In this document: positions 6,301-14,510 of the stretch, piece by piece
Position numbering within the stretch: position 1 is the stretch's first letter
Layout of the letters: every line of letters begins with the position of its first letter
Source of the DNA: a virus
Virus record (IMG/VR): IMGVR_UViG_3300049893_001033
Location: 1 to 25,965 of that record
Direction: 5' to 3' (one strand)
Length of the DNA: 25,965 nucleotides
Made by a program: the position numbers and the translations under genes
Notes under the pieces: model-generated
The model's database searches: none
Told to the model about the DNA's origin: nothing
The model's input: the letters and a program-made list of their open reading frames with translations, nothing else

Positions 6301-8573
6301 GGCGTGATCGCGTTTTCAGTACCAGCGAAGCGCTGTTCTAACTGGGTTTTGCCAACCAACCTTTCAAGGCCTTCCATCGGGTTGGGCCCAGCGGTCCGTT
6401 CGATGTATGAACCGATTTCGCCGCCAAATGTCGCCTGTTCACCAGGATTCCACCGAGCCAGTTCCTTGAATCGCTGGTTCAATTCGATCAGCTGGTCCGC
6501 CGTGAGAGGGTTGACGATTTCACGATTAAGCCAGCGCTCGATGAGTGCCTGGCGCACCGTCATGTCGGTCTCGATGTCAGCCTGCTTCCGCAGTGGGAGC
6601 GTCCAGGTAGTCGAGCCCAACTCTGTCCGGAGCTGCTGCCACGCCCTTCCCGCATGTCCCCATTCGGAGGCCCAATTCAGCCCGCGCTCTGTGATAAGGG
6701 CCATGACCCCTAGCTGATTCTGGATCTCCGGCCACAGGTTCGGCTCTCCGATCTTGTGGCGCTTGTAAAGGTCAACGAGTCTCGCCCGAGAGGCATTGAC
6801 AACCGAAGTAAAGGCACGGATTTCCGTGCTATTGAGCATGCTCTGAGGGTTTACGCCCAGAAAATACTCCGGGCTCACTCCAAGAGCCTCCGCCAGTTCC
6901 TCGGCCACCTCGTCCGTTCTGGCTATCCGAGACTCTTCGCCGATACCCCTAGCGTCCATCACCGCTTTGAGGACCGCATCAAGGGCCCCAGGTTCGCGGA
7001 CAGTCGCCCAGTTCAGCCTGACTATTTTGTCCCCTGCGGCGATGTCTCCGGCCAGAGACTCCATGACGGTCTCGGCCTGGCCCTGCGGGAAGGCTGTGCT
7101 GGCCGGGCCCGGGCGCCCTTTCAGGCGCCATTGAGTCGGGTCCAAGGCAGCAGCGGGGAAAACCGTAGCCACCTCGGGCTTACCCTGAATCTTCCGAATC
7201 TCGCCGGCCTGATCCCGCATGGCCTCGAGGATCCGCATGGCCGTCTTCTTCGGAATGAATGGCAGGGCAGCAGCGAGCGCGAGCTCGTGGTCCTCGGTCG
7301 TGTTGTAGCCGGTGTATGCCAGGAGGGCCGATGCGCCGATCCTCGTGGCCAGGAGGCCAGAGTCCCAGTCCTGGGCTCCCTCACGTAGGGCCCCGCCTGG
7401 GTCGATGGCCTCGAGCAGGGCGTTTCTGGTGCTCGCCGGCAGCTCGGCGACCGCCTCCTCGGCAATCTTGGCGATTCGCCCAGCGGTCCGTCGTACTCCT
7501 GGCCCCAGTGTTTCGACAGCCCCAGACGCCACGGAATCGACGATCTGGCGCAAACCGGGGGCCAGGCCCTGGTAGGCCTCGCGCCCCGCCCGGGAGACGA
7601 AAGCCGCCTCCGGAAGCCCGGACTGGGACCGGAAAACGGCACTCGCAGCCGAAGCAAGCGACCGGACGCGCTCGGACTGGGCTACCGCCTTGACGGCATC
7701 GGATCCGCCCGTCAGCGCCGCTTTGGTCAGATTTTTTGTGAGCGAAAAGAGGGACGGCAGGTCGGTCAGCGCGTATCCCACCGAGCCAGCAATCGAAAAG
7801 GCGGTACCAAGGCCATCGGCGGTATCCTTCTCGACCCCGACTTGCATGAACAGGTCCGCCACGGTGTTCTTGATGGTCGTCGAAGGAAGGGCGGCCAAGA
7901 GAACGTCCGCGATCTTGGCCGGCAGGTTTTTACCTGCGATCTGCTGGACAAAGCTCACCTCTTTGTCGCCCAGCAAACCGCTCACCTCGGCCACCGTCTC
8001 GTCAAATCCGCGCTGAATGGCGTTGATGACGCCCGGCGCTTCCTGTGCCGTCTTGGCCCGCTCTTCGCCTTTGGCTGCCTCGGCCTCCTGGGCCATCATT
8101 TGCGCGTCTTCTTCGGCTGGAGAAACAGGCTTCGGAGTGGCCTGCGGCGTGGCCGGCAGTATGCCAGCAACCTGCTTCGCCCCCTCCTGGACGACCCCCT
8201 TCCCGGCCTGCCCGAGGTCCAGCGGCGGGGTTCCAACCTCGGGCGCGAGCATTCGCTGGCCCACGTCGGCCACCTTGCTGAACACGGCCTCGCCGGCCTG
8301 CCTCAAGCCGGTCGGTGCTGCTGGCGGCTGAGCCTCAGGCTTCGTCCCGTACAGCCTCTGCTGTAGGGCAATGTTCTCCGCCTCCCGCTTGAAGCCCTCC
8401 AGCGCGGCGCGAAACTTGACGCGCTCTTCTGGGGTCATGGGTGGGAGCCCATCAGCCTCAAGGCGAGCATCCGCTTCGGCTATGCTCATCGGTGGTTGCC
8501 CCGAGCCGATGTACTTCTGCCGGGCCTCCTCTCTCAGCCTCCGCTCACCGATGTAGACCGTATCGACGCTCAT
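3306..8573 (-). CDS. Giant internal virion / DNA-ejection protein
   Basis: At 1755 residues this is the largest gene and lies where podoviruses encode their biggest ejection protein (T7 gp16 position). The N-terminal ~200 residues are low-complexity Ala/Pro/Glu, followed by helical segments. Three tandem ~56-residue repeats occupy about 729-893. A Gly/Ala zipper region with several candidate membrane-insertable helices spans about 990-1115 (GAAAGAAAGAY, GALVGGAAGLAA, GGAIGGAAGFAA, GMAAGMGAGAL). A MMFFRTPVNVMKTYFDTVPG-like segment at about 1284-1305 matches a motif I associate with very large podophage virion proteins. No obvious lytic transglycosylase domain is seen at the N-terminus, unlike T7 gp16. 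It starts with ATGA overlap to the preceding ejection-protein gene. Likely packaged in the head and extruded to form a channel for DNA entry (inference). Confidence 0.78.
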   Translation of the reverse strand: MSVDTVYIGERRLREEARQKYIGSGQPPMSIAEADARLEADGLPPMTPEERVKFRAALEGFKREAENIALQQRLYGTKPEAQPPAAPTGLRQAGEAVFSKVADVGQRMLAPEVGTPPLDLGQAGKGVVQEGAKQVAGILPATPQATPKPVSPAEEDAQMMAQEAEAAKGEERAKTAQEAPGVINAIQRGFDETVAEVSGLLGDKEVSFVQQIAGKNLPAKIADVLLAALPSTTIKNTVADLFMQVGVEKDTADGLGTAFSIAGSVGYALTDLPSLFSLTKNLTKAALTGGSDAVKAVAQSERVRSLASAASAVFRSQSGLPEAAFVSRAGREAYQGLAPGLRQIVDSVASGAVETLGPGVRRTAGRIAKIAEEAVAELPASTRNALLEAIDPGGALREGAQDWDSGLLATRIGASALLAYTGYNTTEDHELALAAALPFIPKKTAMRILEAMRDQAGEIRKIQGKPEVATVFPAAALDPTQWRLKGRPGPASTAFPQGQAETVMESLAGDIAAGDKIVRLNWATVREPGALDAVLKAVMDARGIGEESRIARTDEVAEELAEALGVSPEYFLGVNPQSMLNSTEIRAFTSVVNASRARLVDLYKRHKIGEPNLWPEIQNQLGVMALITERGLNWASEWGHAGRAWQQLRTELGSTTWTLPLRKQADIETDMTVRQALIERWLNREIVNPLTADQLIELNQRFKELARWNPGEQATFGGEIGSYIERTAGPNPMEGLERLVGKTQLEQRFAGTENAITPPLTSQEEVVRAAESGPISLRQIARDLEPNAMEALEKLAGKASVEQQFAGTKGAVTPPLTQQEEVAKAAESGPLNLRAAVKEQVGRNPLEDLGKLAGEAQFEPFLGTKNAIKNLTPQEQVVKQAETPSASLRQLYRDRVAAEKEFADAMEMPKELIDLMGAAILEIPEQAHPGLIRRWLTNPNRDIKGVIWDAILNSLLFTVQGNQADYLSQTIMSLWKVAELTVAGFGPETMLGAAAGAAAGAYDSEDMLGAGTGALVGGAAGLAARVGLRPAEHRRMILEGPLAMIGAVHGFTEAVVSSGRVGNIARMSAGGAIGGAAGFAATPEDATIKEQAIGTFTGMAAGMGAGALSSLAMRGRPNVLDRTTINSLREIPVRPPMEIRLGLDREILQDDPASVVGWALDYLRTGLNFGGKVMQAPGEFMKSTEMFWKLIDKRMVQWSEAGRMAVQQVEAASGKNRLGLLTDPKRAKDMAQWFKSHLRLYMHEGDPRVEKLATDFADYATFTSPLGSWSKPMDETIKAVAPLHFMTMFFRTPVNVMKTYFDTVPGLNFLAIKTTSELKHPDKAVRENAYARLALGSLMGATGFYLAMNGVITPRTLRRDPASRIQSKEEVPEYSLKIGNPEAGPTKGTYVELSRLGLLGQHLMLSADLYNLSRLMVTENVGREEWGEDFSAQATGAVMAVSMSIANVLLHPTYFAQWSTLLKALNPDDPSQSGSGRKVLGNILGMAIPTAIGQYARGTDTMERATMGLLDQLFAKIPGARTSLLFPEVNLAGEHVANSDTGGLAEAFMVTKFRDPKNDPVSKFLMERRINLTQPDRTVFGPPTPMSRAPKPEDGVNLDNQEHYWLKKLAGGDLKIPTNSINDKLVEWGFDPVDLKPGKFVGFWEIVGDLIKTPKFNGLARAAQDKTIRGIHGVFKSSAEMILATGKEFRAEKSDRWRVPDSLPEFPDLADRWLRKLGQRAEDMLTDEEQIGKVWQKVDKARERKVFPPVESMAR
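5911..6387 (-). repeat. Three tandem ~168-bp coding repeats inside the giant ejection protein
   Basis: Three in-frame units encode related segments. Each contains N-x-(M/L)-E-x-L-x-(K/R)-L-(A/V)-G, then (A/F)GT-x-N/G-A-(I/V), then (L)T-x-Q-E-(E/Q)-V-V/A-x-x-A-E, and ends in a LR helix. The DNA copies are still recognisable: GGACCGCTTTCGGC occurs at 6085 and again at 6253, exactly 168 bases (56 codons) apart. The third copy is offset by 165 bases and more diverged. Confidence 0.85.
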
Positions 8574-10216
8574 TTCTTACCTTCCTTGCCAGGGGCCACG
8601 TTGGGCGGCACACCAGTCGGACGCTCCCGGATCTTGTTGATGGCGTCCCATCCGGACTGAATAAGGCTATCCACTGCTGACCCAGATGTCTCGGCCGGTC
8701 GAAGTGTCTTCTTCCCGTCTTGGTCTGTCCCGCTACCGGATTTTGGCGTCGCCTGACCGGCCGGCTTGACGGTCTCGGCCTTTTTGAAAATATTCGGGTA
8801 CATATCCTGATACCGTCGGACGATGGCAGTGGCGATCTTCTCGGTTTCCAGGTGGCCAGCAGCACCACGGTTAGCGAGAGAGTCGCGTGTCGGGTATGTG
8901 TTGAGGATCATAATCAGGTACTCTTTGCGGGCACGGCCAAGAGCATCGGCCGCCTCGGAAGGAATCCCGCTTCCGGTCATGATTCGATCCATCTGGCCCG
9001 CCCCGATTGAACTCCCGAGCTGGGTGAGGATGAAAGACTCGCCAGTACGGAATGCGTCCGCGTCAGTGACTGAGTTCCTGGCGGCCTTGTCGTTCTTGTA
9101 CTTGAGAGCCTCATGCTTTTGCCCCGGGCTCATCTTAAGTTTTGCGATCTCTTCTATCCCGAGACGCCCGCCAGACTCAAGACGGAAAAGCGTCTCCTCA
9201 TAAACCCGGTTGTCGGCATCGGCCGGGTTATTGAGGTCCTTCAAGATTGCCATTTTGCTAGTATCAGTCGCCGGGTAGTCCCTGTAGTGTTGCAGCGCTT
9301 CCGCATGTAGCTTGTCCTTCGGTTCCCCCTCGTGCAGCCGACGGTATATCCGAGCCGCGAACTCGTCGGAGACCCGCTCGCGGTGCTTTATCGCAGCCGC
9401 TTCGATCTGAGCCGCCTGATTCAGCCTTTGGGTAGACGCCGCATCGGCGAGTCTCTGCGCCTTCTCGCGAAGGTTCGTTTTCTGGACCTCGTTCAGACCA
9501 ACCCAAACCTTGGACACCCTGGCCTCCAGCATCTCCTTGACCATTGGATTTGCGTTGCCCTTGAAATAGGCGTGCAGCGACTCGGGGTTCTCTTCGACTA
9601 TCCTGTCGATCCACGAATACACGGCCTTGTCGAGCTGGGCGACCTCTTCCTTGTACCGCGTATCGGTCATCAGCCGCTTTCCCATCAGATCGGCAGCCAG
9701 CCGAGTAGCACGGGCTTTGCCCCTAAGCGCCTCATCCGCATTCTCGGCGTTCTTGATTCCATCCTGCTCGGCGATGAGAATCGACGTGCCAACCGCCTGC
9801 ATCTGGTCAATCTTCATCTGCCGCGACTCGGCATAGGCGTCGATCCGGACCTGTTTGGATAGCTTGCGAAACTGCTGCGCCGCCTTGTCCCGTGTAAGCG
9901 GATCGGCAATCGAGTAGATGTGCTCCGCCTTCAGGTCCTCGAGGTCCTGATTCCTGCGATCGAAATAGGTTTTGTAGTCCGGGTCCTCCAGGTGCTCCAT
10001 ACGCCGCCTGGCCAATTCCTCCTCAACGGTGCTCATGGCCTCGAGGACATCGACCTCGTTGGCGGCTTCCTTGATCTTCTTGTCGACCTCCATGTAATCC
10101 TGGAGCACGCGCCCAAGGGCCATGATCCCGCCAGTCTGGAGATTCGGAGCCGACCCGTAGGCCGGATCTCTGGTGGGCCCGGCTGGCTGGTTGGCAACGA
10201 CACGCGGGATTTCCAT
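8570..10216 (-). CDS. Internal virion protein, helical (T7 gp15-like position)
   Basis: The true start is taken as ATG at 10216, giving 548 residues beginning MEIPRVVANQPAGPTRDP. It forms a TAATG junction with the gene before it and has a GAGGGTGA site upstream; the longer frame to 10414 only reads antisense-like sequence through the neighbour. The protein is overwhelmingly helical and charged, with many Arg/Glu/Lys heptad-like stretches (about 45-300), and no membrane segment. A disordered Gly/Lys/Pro tail (last ~60 residues) follows. Size, composition and position between a gp14-like protein and the giant ejection protein fit the T7 gp15 class of ejected tube proteins. The functional assignment rests on synteny rather than on sequence motifs. 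Confidence 0.78.
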   Translation of the reverse strand: MEIPRVVANQPAGPTRDPAYGSAPNLQTGGIMALGRVLQDYMEVDKKIKEAANEVDVLEAMSTVEEELARRRMEHLEDPDYKTYFDRRNQDLEDLKAEHIYSIADPLTRDKAAQQFRKLSKQVRIDAYAESRQMKIDQMQAVGTSILIAEQDGIKNAENADEALRGKARATRLAADLMGKRLMTDTRYKEEVAQLDKAVYSWIDRIVEENPESLHAYFKGNANPMVKEMLEARVSKVWVGLNEVQKTNLREKAQRLADAASTQRLNQAAQIEAAAIKHRERVSDEFAARIYRRLHEGEPKDKLHAEALQHYRDYPATDTSKMAILKDLNNPADADNRVYEETLFRLESGGRLGIEEIAKLKMSPGQKHEALKYKNDKAARNSVTDADAFRTGESFILTQLGSSIGAGQMDRIMTGSGIPSEAADALGRARKEYLIMILNTYPTRDSLANRGAAGHLETEKIATAIVRRYQDMYPNIFKKAETVKPAGQATPKSGSGTDQDGKKTLRPAETSGSAVDSLIQSGWDAINKIRERPTGVPPNVAPGKEGKK

Positions 10217-10743
10217 TATTCGTTCACCCTCGGAATGTTCGAACTGTAGTTCTGCCTCTCGCTCATCCGATAGGACTGGTAGGCCTCCGTCGTCCGGAAC
10301 TGCTGATTCTGGTGGTCCCCGGTGGCCCCGTACGTAAACACCTTCGCCACATCGGAAATGATCGCCGCGCCAAGGTTGATATAGGAGAACGTCCTGCCCG
10401 TATCGGCAGACCACTTCTCCAGGGCCGCCCTATTGCGTAGCGATGTCGCCTCGTACTCGCCCTTGTACATGATGTTTGCCCGGTTGGTGATGGCAGCATG
10501 CGTGTTGGAGAGCTCCATCGTCAGCGGAGATCCAGAATCCAGCGATACGCCAGCCCGGGCGTACTTGGCTCTGGCCATACCCATAGCAAAGCGGTCCTTT
10601 TGCCACTGCTGCCTGGCGGCGATGCCGGCCTGGGTGAGAGCCGATCCGGCCTCCCACTTGGCCATCTGGGCGTTGCGCTCCTTGACCTGGCCTTCCATCT
10701 CGGCCTGGATGATCCCCATGATCGCCCCGGTTGTGCTGCTCAT
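10216..10743 (-). CDS. Internal virion protein (T7 gp14-like)
   Basis: The 175-residue product has an N-terminal Ala/Gln/Met-rich helix. It is followed by the sequence ARAGVSLDSGSPLTMELSN (about residues 60-78), a motif I recognise as typical of gp14-type podophage internal virion proteins (small-residue ARAGVSLdSGSPL core followed by a polar helix with Asn/Tyr-Gly-Glu). The C-terminal third is hydrophobic (YINLGAAIISDVAKVF), then polar. In T7, gp14 is the first ejection protein and ends up in the outer membrane. It overlaps both neighbours (ATGA with the GNAT-like gene, TAATG with the gp15-like gene), consistent with coordinated production of ejection proteins. Confidence 0.8.
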   Translation of the reverse strand: MSSTTGAIMGIIQAEMEGQVKERNAQMAKWEAGSALTQAGIAARQQWQKDRFAMGMARAKYARAGVSLDSGSPLTMELSNTHAAITNRANIMYKGEYEATSLRNRAALEKWSADTGRTFSYINLGAAIISDVAKVFTYGATGDHQNQQFRTTEAYQSYRMSERQNYSSNIPRVNE

Positions 10744-11129
10744 TTGTCAGGCTCCAAAATGGTCATCATGTAGTGATCCCGTCCCCCAGGGCCCCACTTG
10801 CGCATGAGCGATTCGACCTCGAACCCAAGATGCCGGGCGAAGCGAATCCCAGCGGCGTATTCGGCGTCCACGTGGGCGTCAACCCGCTTCAGGCCATATG
10901 TTCGAATGATGCCGACGAGTTGCTGCATGGTGATCGCGTACATTTCCCTGACCCGATAGACGCGGTTCAGGAAGAACCAGCATGTCCCCAGCCCCTCCCA
11001 CGGGATCATTACCCCTCCGGTCGCCACGAGGTCGCCGGCTTCGTCCAGCAAGACGAACGAAGGGCCAAGGGCAGCTTGCGTCTCGTAGCCAGGAGCGTGG
11101 TGGGAGCTGTAGATCTCAAGTTTCAGCAT
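10740..11129 (-). CDS. GNAT-fold virion protein (T7 gp13-like)
   Basis: The product is 129 residues from ATG at 11129. A TTG three bases earlier is rejected because the ATG shares a base with the upstream TGA and has GAGGA at good spacing. The fold signature is GNAT acetyltransferase-like: FVLLDEAGDLVATGGVMIPWEG early, and A-x-x-FARHLGFEVE near the end. The acetyl-CoA-binding Q/R-x-x-G-x-G/A loop is not evident; the corresponding area reads REMYAITMQQLVG. In podoviruses a GNAT-like gene at exactly this place (after the nozzle gene, before gp14) is the counterpart of T7 gp13, an assembly or internal virion protein. Enzymatic activity is therefore doubtful. Confidence 0.72.
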   Translation of the reverse strand: MLKLEIYSSHHAPGYETQAALGPSFVLLDEAGDLVATGGVMIPWEGLGTCWFFLNRVYRVREMYAITMQQLVGIIRTYGLKRVDAHVDAEYAAGIRFARHLGFEVESLMRKWGPGGRDHYMMTILEPDK

Positions 11130-13669
11130 CAACCATCCTCGGCCTCGACCGCCAGGACCACGGCGGATACCGTCAGCGGAAACGGGTCGCTCTTGGTGAT
11201 GGAGATGTCGCCATCGCGATCGAATCCATACTCCAGATTCCGCACCACCCCGGTGAACGGGTAGGTCTGGGTCGCCTCACCGTAGCCCACTATCTCGGAG
11301 TTGATCTTGACATCGCCGCGCGTGCAATGAAGCAGCAGGAAGAGCTCTTTCAGCGTGATGATTCGGCCCAGGCTCGGCCCGGTACGGGTTTCGACAACCG
11401 GCCGCATGAGGGTCAGCGTTTCTCCGTAGGAAAACCCGGCCTCGAGCGTCGTGTGGGTCGTGTCGACCGTAGCGACGCCATTCGTTACCGTCACCTGGTA
11501 AGCCGTCGTGCCGTCCCCGATCACATAGATCACCTCGCCGTTGAGGTGGGTCAGGCCACCGAGGCTATCCGATGCGATTCCGGAGTAGTAGGCCGCCGAG
11601 TCGAGGTTGAGCTGACCGTCGAAGACCTCGATGTATCGGTAGGTTCCCGAGTTCAGGACGCGCTTGACGCTCACCCACACCTCGTCGGAGGTGCCGCAGT
11701 TGTTGGCCATGACTCCGACCGACTCGAACATGCCATCGGTGTAGTCCTGGTCCGGGCCCGTGACGAAATCGGACCAGGCCCGGATGTCCTCCTCCGGTTT
11801 GTAGGCGCACACCACCATTGCGCCGTCGTTGCGCGTGGCAAGAAGGTAGGGGTCCTGGGACGAAAGATACGCCAGGTAGGTGAGCTGCTTGGTGCCGTTG
11901 AACAGGTTTTCGGCGATCAGGGACAAATCCCCGGATACGTAGCGATCCCGCTCCGCCGAGTAGTCCATCTCCCGGATCTTCTGGTCGCCTCGCTGTAGGT
12001 AGATCACGAAGTTTTCGGCCTGAATCGCGTCCACCGTGATCGACGAGCCAACCTTGCTCTGGTGCTTTGACTGGATGTTCGTGGGCGTGATAGGGTCGTC
12101 GTCCGCCCCGCCCTTGGCCACGTATTCCGAGCCGATCGTTCCGAGCACGAGCTTGCCCGTCGACACGGCCCAGCGGATCAGGTTGGCCTTGCCAGAGGCC
12201 ACCAGGAACTTGATGGAATCGTCCGGGTTGGAGCCAACCCCGAAGTTTTCGTAATCGCCCGTAACGGACAGCCAGAACGCCTCGGGCTCGGTCGTCGAGC
12301 CGGCAAAGCCAAGCCTCTGGTCGTGGAAGAACACCACTCCCGGGTACCCACGGCTGGCCGACCAGGTGTCGCTTTCGAGCGTCCACAGCCCCGCCCCGAT
12401 CTGCCAGGGGCCGGACTCGGTATCGCCGTCTTCCTCGGCGTTGAGGTTGGCCTGGGAAACATTCTCGAATGTCTTGAGGATCTGCACCAGCACCGTGGTC
12501 GCGTTGGTGTAGGAGTAGATCTTGGCGACCCCGTCCCGACCGATGATGTATTTCCCGACATCGGTTGATCGAAAGGCGTCCCAGTCCGTCCACTCCAGGG
12601 TGGGGAAGACATTCCCCGTGCGGGTCCCGCTCGCAACGGCTGACCGGACGGTCGCTCGAGTCCCAGGAGGGCCGGTCTTCTCCAGCACCAGACGAGCGTA
12701 GGGAGACAGGCCAATCGTTGCCGTCCCGCTCGTGAGCGAGGTACCAGAGAAGGCGGCTGTGATGTCGACGGTGGCTTGGGTCGTAGAGCTCACCGAGACG
12801 ATGGTCGCGAAACCCGTCCCAACCGACAGGGTTCTGCCCGCGTCAGACTCCAGGAAAGGGGCATGCGCCCCGGCGAACGTGGCTGTCCGGGCAGTACCAA
12901 CTCCTGAGGCGCTGAGCGTCAGGGTGTCCGTCCCGCTGAGCGTGTAGGAGTTGCCGGCTTCGTAGGTCGGCGGTGGGACGAAGGTCACGTCGGCGAGCTG
13001 GAAGGACGTGGAGGTTACCCGCGTCAGTTTCGCCGGAGCATGGGCCGTGTGGGCTATATACATCACGTCGTTTTGCTGGGCGAACCTGAGCGACGGCAAC
13101 TCAGATTCTGTGTAGGTAGTCGTCACCTCAACCGGGGTGCCAGTGATTGTCCAAAGTCCGGAACCAAGCGACACTCCGGAAAACGCGGCGAGGATATCGA
13201 CGACGGCAGTGGTGGTGTTGGTCACCGTCCGGATGCGGGCCCGGCCAGCGCCAAGCGTGATCTCGCGCTCCTGGTCGATGGCCGTGCTCGTGAAGTATGC
13301 GCTCCCTGCGGTGACGTTGATCCCGTAGCCGGTCACGGCATCGAGCGTCAAGACGATGGCCGGGGTGCTCGAGGCCGCCCGGAGAAGGGCCCGGTTGTAG
13401 TGAAACCGGATGTAGAGGTCGCCGATCTCCATCATGTACGAAACAGAGGTCGAGTATTCGAACGGGACCATACGGCACTTCTTGTTCTGGAACTTGGCCT
13501 TGGCGACGTAGAACAGGCCGGCCCGCTTGGCGGCGCCCCCCTGGGGCTGGACGACCATGTTCCTGATGCATCGGGCGCCCCGGTTGTACTTCTTGAGATC
13601 GGTGCGCCCGTCGAGTTTTCGGCTGAGCGTTCCAGCCGAAAAGTCGTTCTGTATAGAGTGAAGGCTCAC
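11129..13669 (-). CDS. Tail tubular protein B (nozzle)
   Basis: The 846-residue protein opens with SLHSIQNDFSAGTLSRKLDGRTDLKKYNRGA, the classic podophage nozzle N-terminus (F-x-A-G-x-x-S, then GR-x-D-x-x-K-Y). It continues with RNMVVQPQGGAAKRAG-like beta strands. The start codon is GTG at 13669, one base after the TAG of tail tubular A, with GAGGT upstream. Later landmarks are GVVFFHDQRLGFAG (about 444-457) followed by EAFWLSVTGDYENF, both characteristic of this family. Three copies of a small beta domain are inserted at about 110-177, 247-319 and 355-432. The protein forms the hexameric distal tail tube and holds fibres. Length is slightly above T7 gp12 because of the inserts. Confidence 0.92.
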   Translation of the reverse strand: MSLHSIQNDFSAGTLSRKLDGRTDLKKYNRGARCIRNMVVQPQGGAAKRAGLFYVAKAKFQNKKCRMVPFEYSTSVSYMMEIGDLYIRFHYNRALLRAASSTPAIVLTLDAVTGYGINVTAGSAYFTSTAIDQEREITLGAGRARIRTVTNTTTAVVDILAAFSGVSLGSGLWTITGTPVEVTTTYTESELPSLRFAQQNDVMYIAHTAHAPAKLTRVTSTSFQLADVTFVPPPTYEAGNSYTLSGTDTLTLSASGVGTARTATFAGAHAPFLESDAGRTLSVGTGFATIVSVSSTTQATVDITAAFSGTSLTSGTATIGLSPYARLVLEKTGPPGTRATVRSAVASGTRTGNVFPTLEWTDWDAFRSTDVGKYIIGRDGVAKIYSYTNATTVLVQILKTFENVSQANLNAEEDGDTESGPWQIGAGLWTLESDTWSASRGYPGVVFFHDQRLGFAGSTTEPEAFWLSVTGDYENFGVGSNPDDSIKFLVASGKANLIRWAVSTGKLVLGTIGSEYVAKGGADDDPITPTNIQSKHQSKVGSSITVDAIQAENFVIYLQRGDQKIREMDYSAERDRYVSGDLSLIAENLFNGTKQLTYLAYLSSQDPYLLATRNDGAMVVCAYKPEEDIRAWSDFVTGPDQDYTDGMFESVGVMANNCGTSDEVWVSVKRVLNSGTYRYIEVFDGQLNLDSAAYYSGIASDSLGGLTHLNGEVIYVIGDGTTAYQVTVTNGVATVDTTHTTLEAGFSYGETLTLMRPVVETRTGPSLGRIITLKELFLLLHCTRGDVKINSEIVGYGEATQTYPFTGVVRNLEYGFDRDGDISITKSDPFPLTVSAVVLAVEAEDG

Positions 13670-13670
13670 C

Positions 13671-14501
13671 CTAGTACCTCACGTCGATCAGCGTGTTCGA
13701 CTCGAACTCCTCCGGGGTGGCCTCCTGGTCCGTGGCCGTCCGAGCCTCCTGGAGAATCTCTCGGTAAAGCCGCCACATGGCATCCGCCCGTTCCTGCCCC
13801 TTGGCCAGTGGAACGGCTATCACGGCGGCAAGGTGGGCCGTGAAGGCGTCGATCAGCAACGGCCCGAAACTGGTAGTGGCCAAATCGGTGATGTACTCGA
13901 CCTCGAGCTCGTCGGTGTTCGTGAAGAGGTAGGAGCCGACGCGGGCGTACTTGGCCTCGAGTCTCCCGAAGCTGGTGCTGCTGTCGGACTCCTCGTTGAT
14001 CCGCCAGACTTTCAGCATGCCGGTCGGGCGGGCGATCATGAAGTCCCAGTCAAAAGCCGGCTCGGGAGTGTAGAGTCTCCACGATCCGGTGGCGATAGCC
14101 GAGGTATCGGCAAAGGCCTCGTCAATCGTAGCCGTTACGATTGCGGTACTGGTGAAGCCCGTGATGGTGGCCTTTCCGGCCACGCCGTCGCCCCAGATCC
14201 TCCAGCCGTCCGTTGCGTGGGCGGCAAGAAACGGAGTCCCCGAGGCGGTGAAGGTGACGCCGGTAGTATCAACCACTGTAGCGCCAGCCCCTGGGGTTAC
14301 CGTGCCCGATGGCTCCGTGTAGGCATACAGGATGTCGTAGACCAGAGCCTCCTTCCACGGATGAGCTTGGAGCGTAGACTCTTTGGTCTGTTCGAAGAAG
14401 CGATTGGCCAGGATCGCCCGCCGGGTCGTATCGCCAAGCGCCGAAATCGAATCTTCTCCCAGCCTAGCCAGGGCCATGTTCGCAAGGTCCACGTCAGCCA
14501 T
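13671..14501 (-). CDS. Tail tubular protein A (gatekeeper)
   Basis: The 276-residue protein begins MADVDLANMALARLGEDSISAL, the standard gatekeeper start. It follows with ARNRFF-like ANRFFEQTKESTLQAHPWKEA (about 32-52), which is diagnostic for tail tubular A. An extra beta domain of about 85 residues (62-147), absent from T7 gp11, is inserted before WDFMIARPTGMLKVWRI. The C-terminal helices contain AFTAHLAAVIAVPLAKG. A clean AGGAGG site sits 5 bases before the ATG, 9 bases after the preceding stop. The protein forms the dodecameric ring between portal and nozzle and closes the DNA channel. The insert shares its pattern with three domains in the nozzle protein next door. Confidence 0.92.
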   Translation of the reverse strand: MADVDLANMALARLGEDSISALGDTTRRAILANRFFEQTKESTLQAHPWKEALVYDILYAYTEPSGTVTPGAGATVVDTTGVTFTASGTPFLAAHATDGWRIWGDGVAGKATITGFTSTAIVTATIDEAFADTSAIATGSWRLYTPEPAFDWDFMIARPTGMLKVWRINEESDSSTSFGRLEAKYARVGSYLFTNTDELEVEYITDLATTSFGPLLIDAFTAHLAAVIAVPLAKGQERADAMWRLYREILQEARTATDQEATPEEFESNTLIDVRY

Positions 14502-14510
14502 TCAGTCCTC

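Noticed and set aside
10217-10414. 66-codon N-terminal extension of the gp15-like protein
   Set aside because: The extension overlaps the gp14-like gene in another phase, and the ATG at 10216 has a good site and a TAATG junction.
11565-12593. Minus-strand 342-codon frame in another phase
   Set aside because: It is a shadow of the nozzle gene on the same strand, with biased composition and no motifs.
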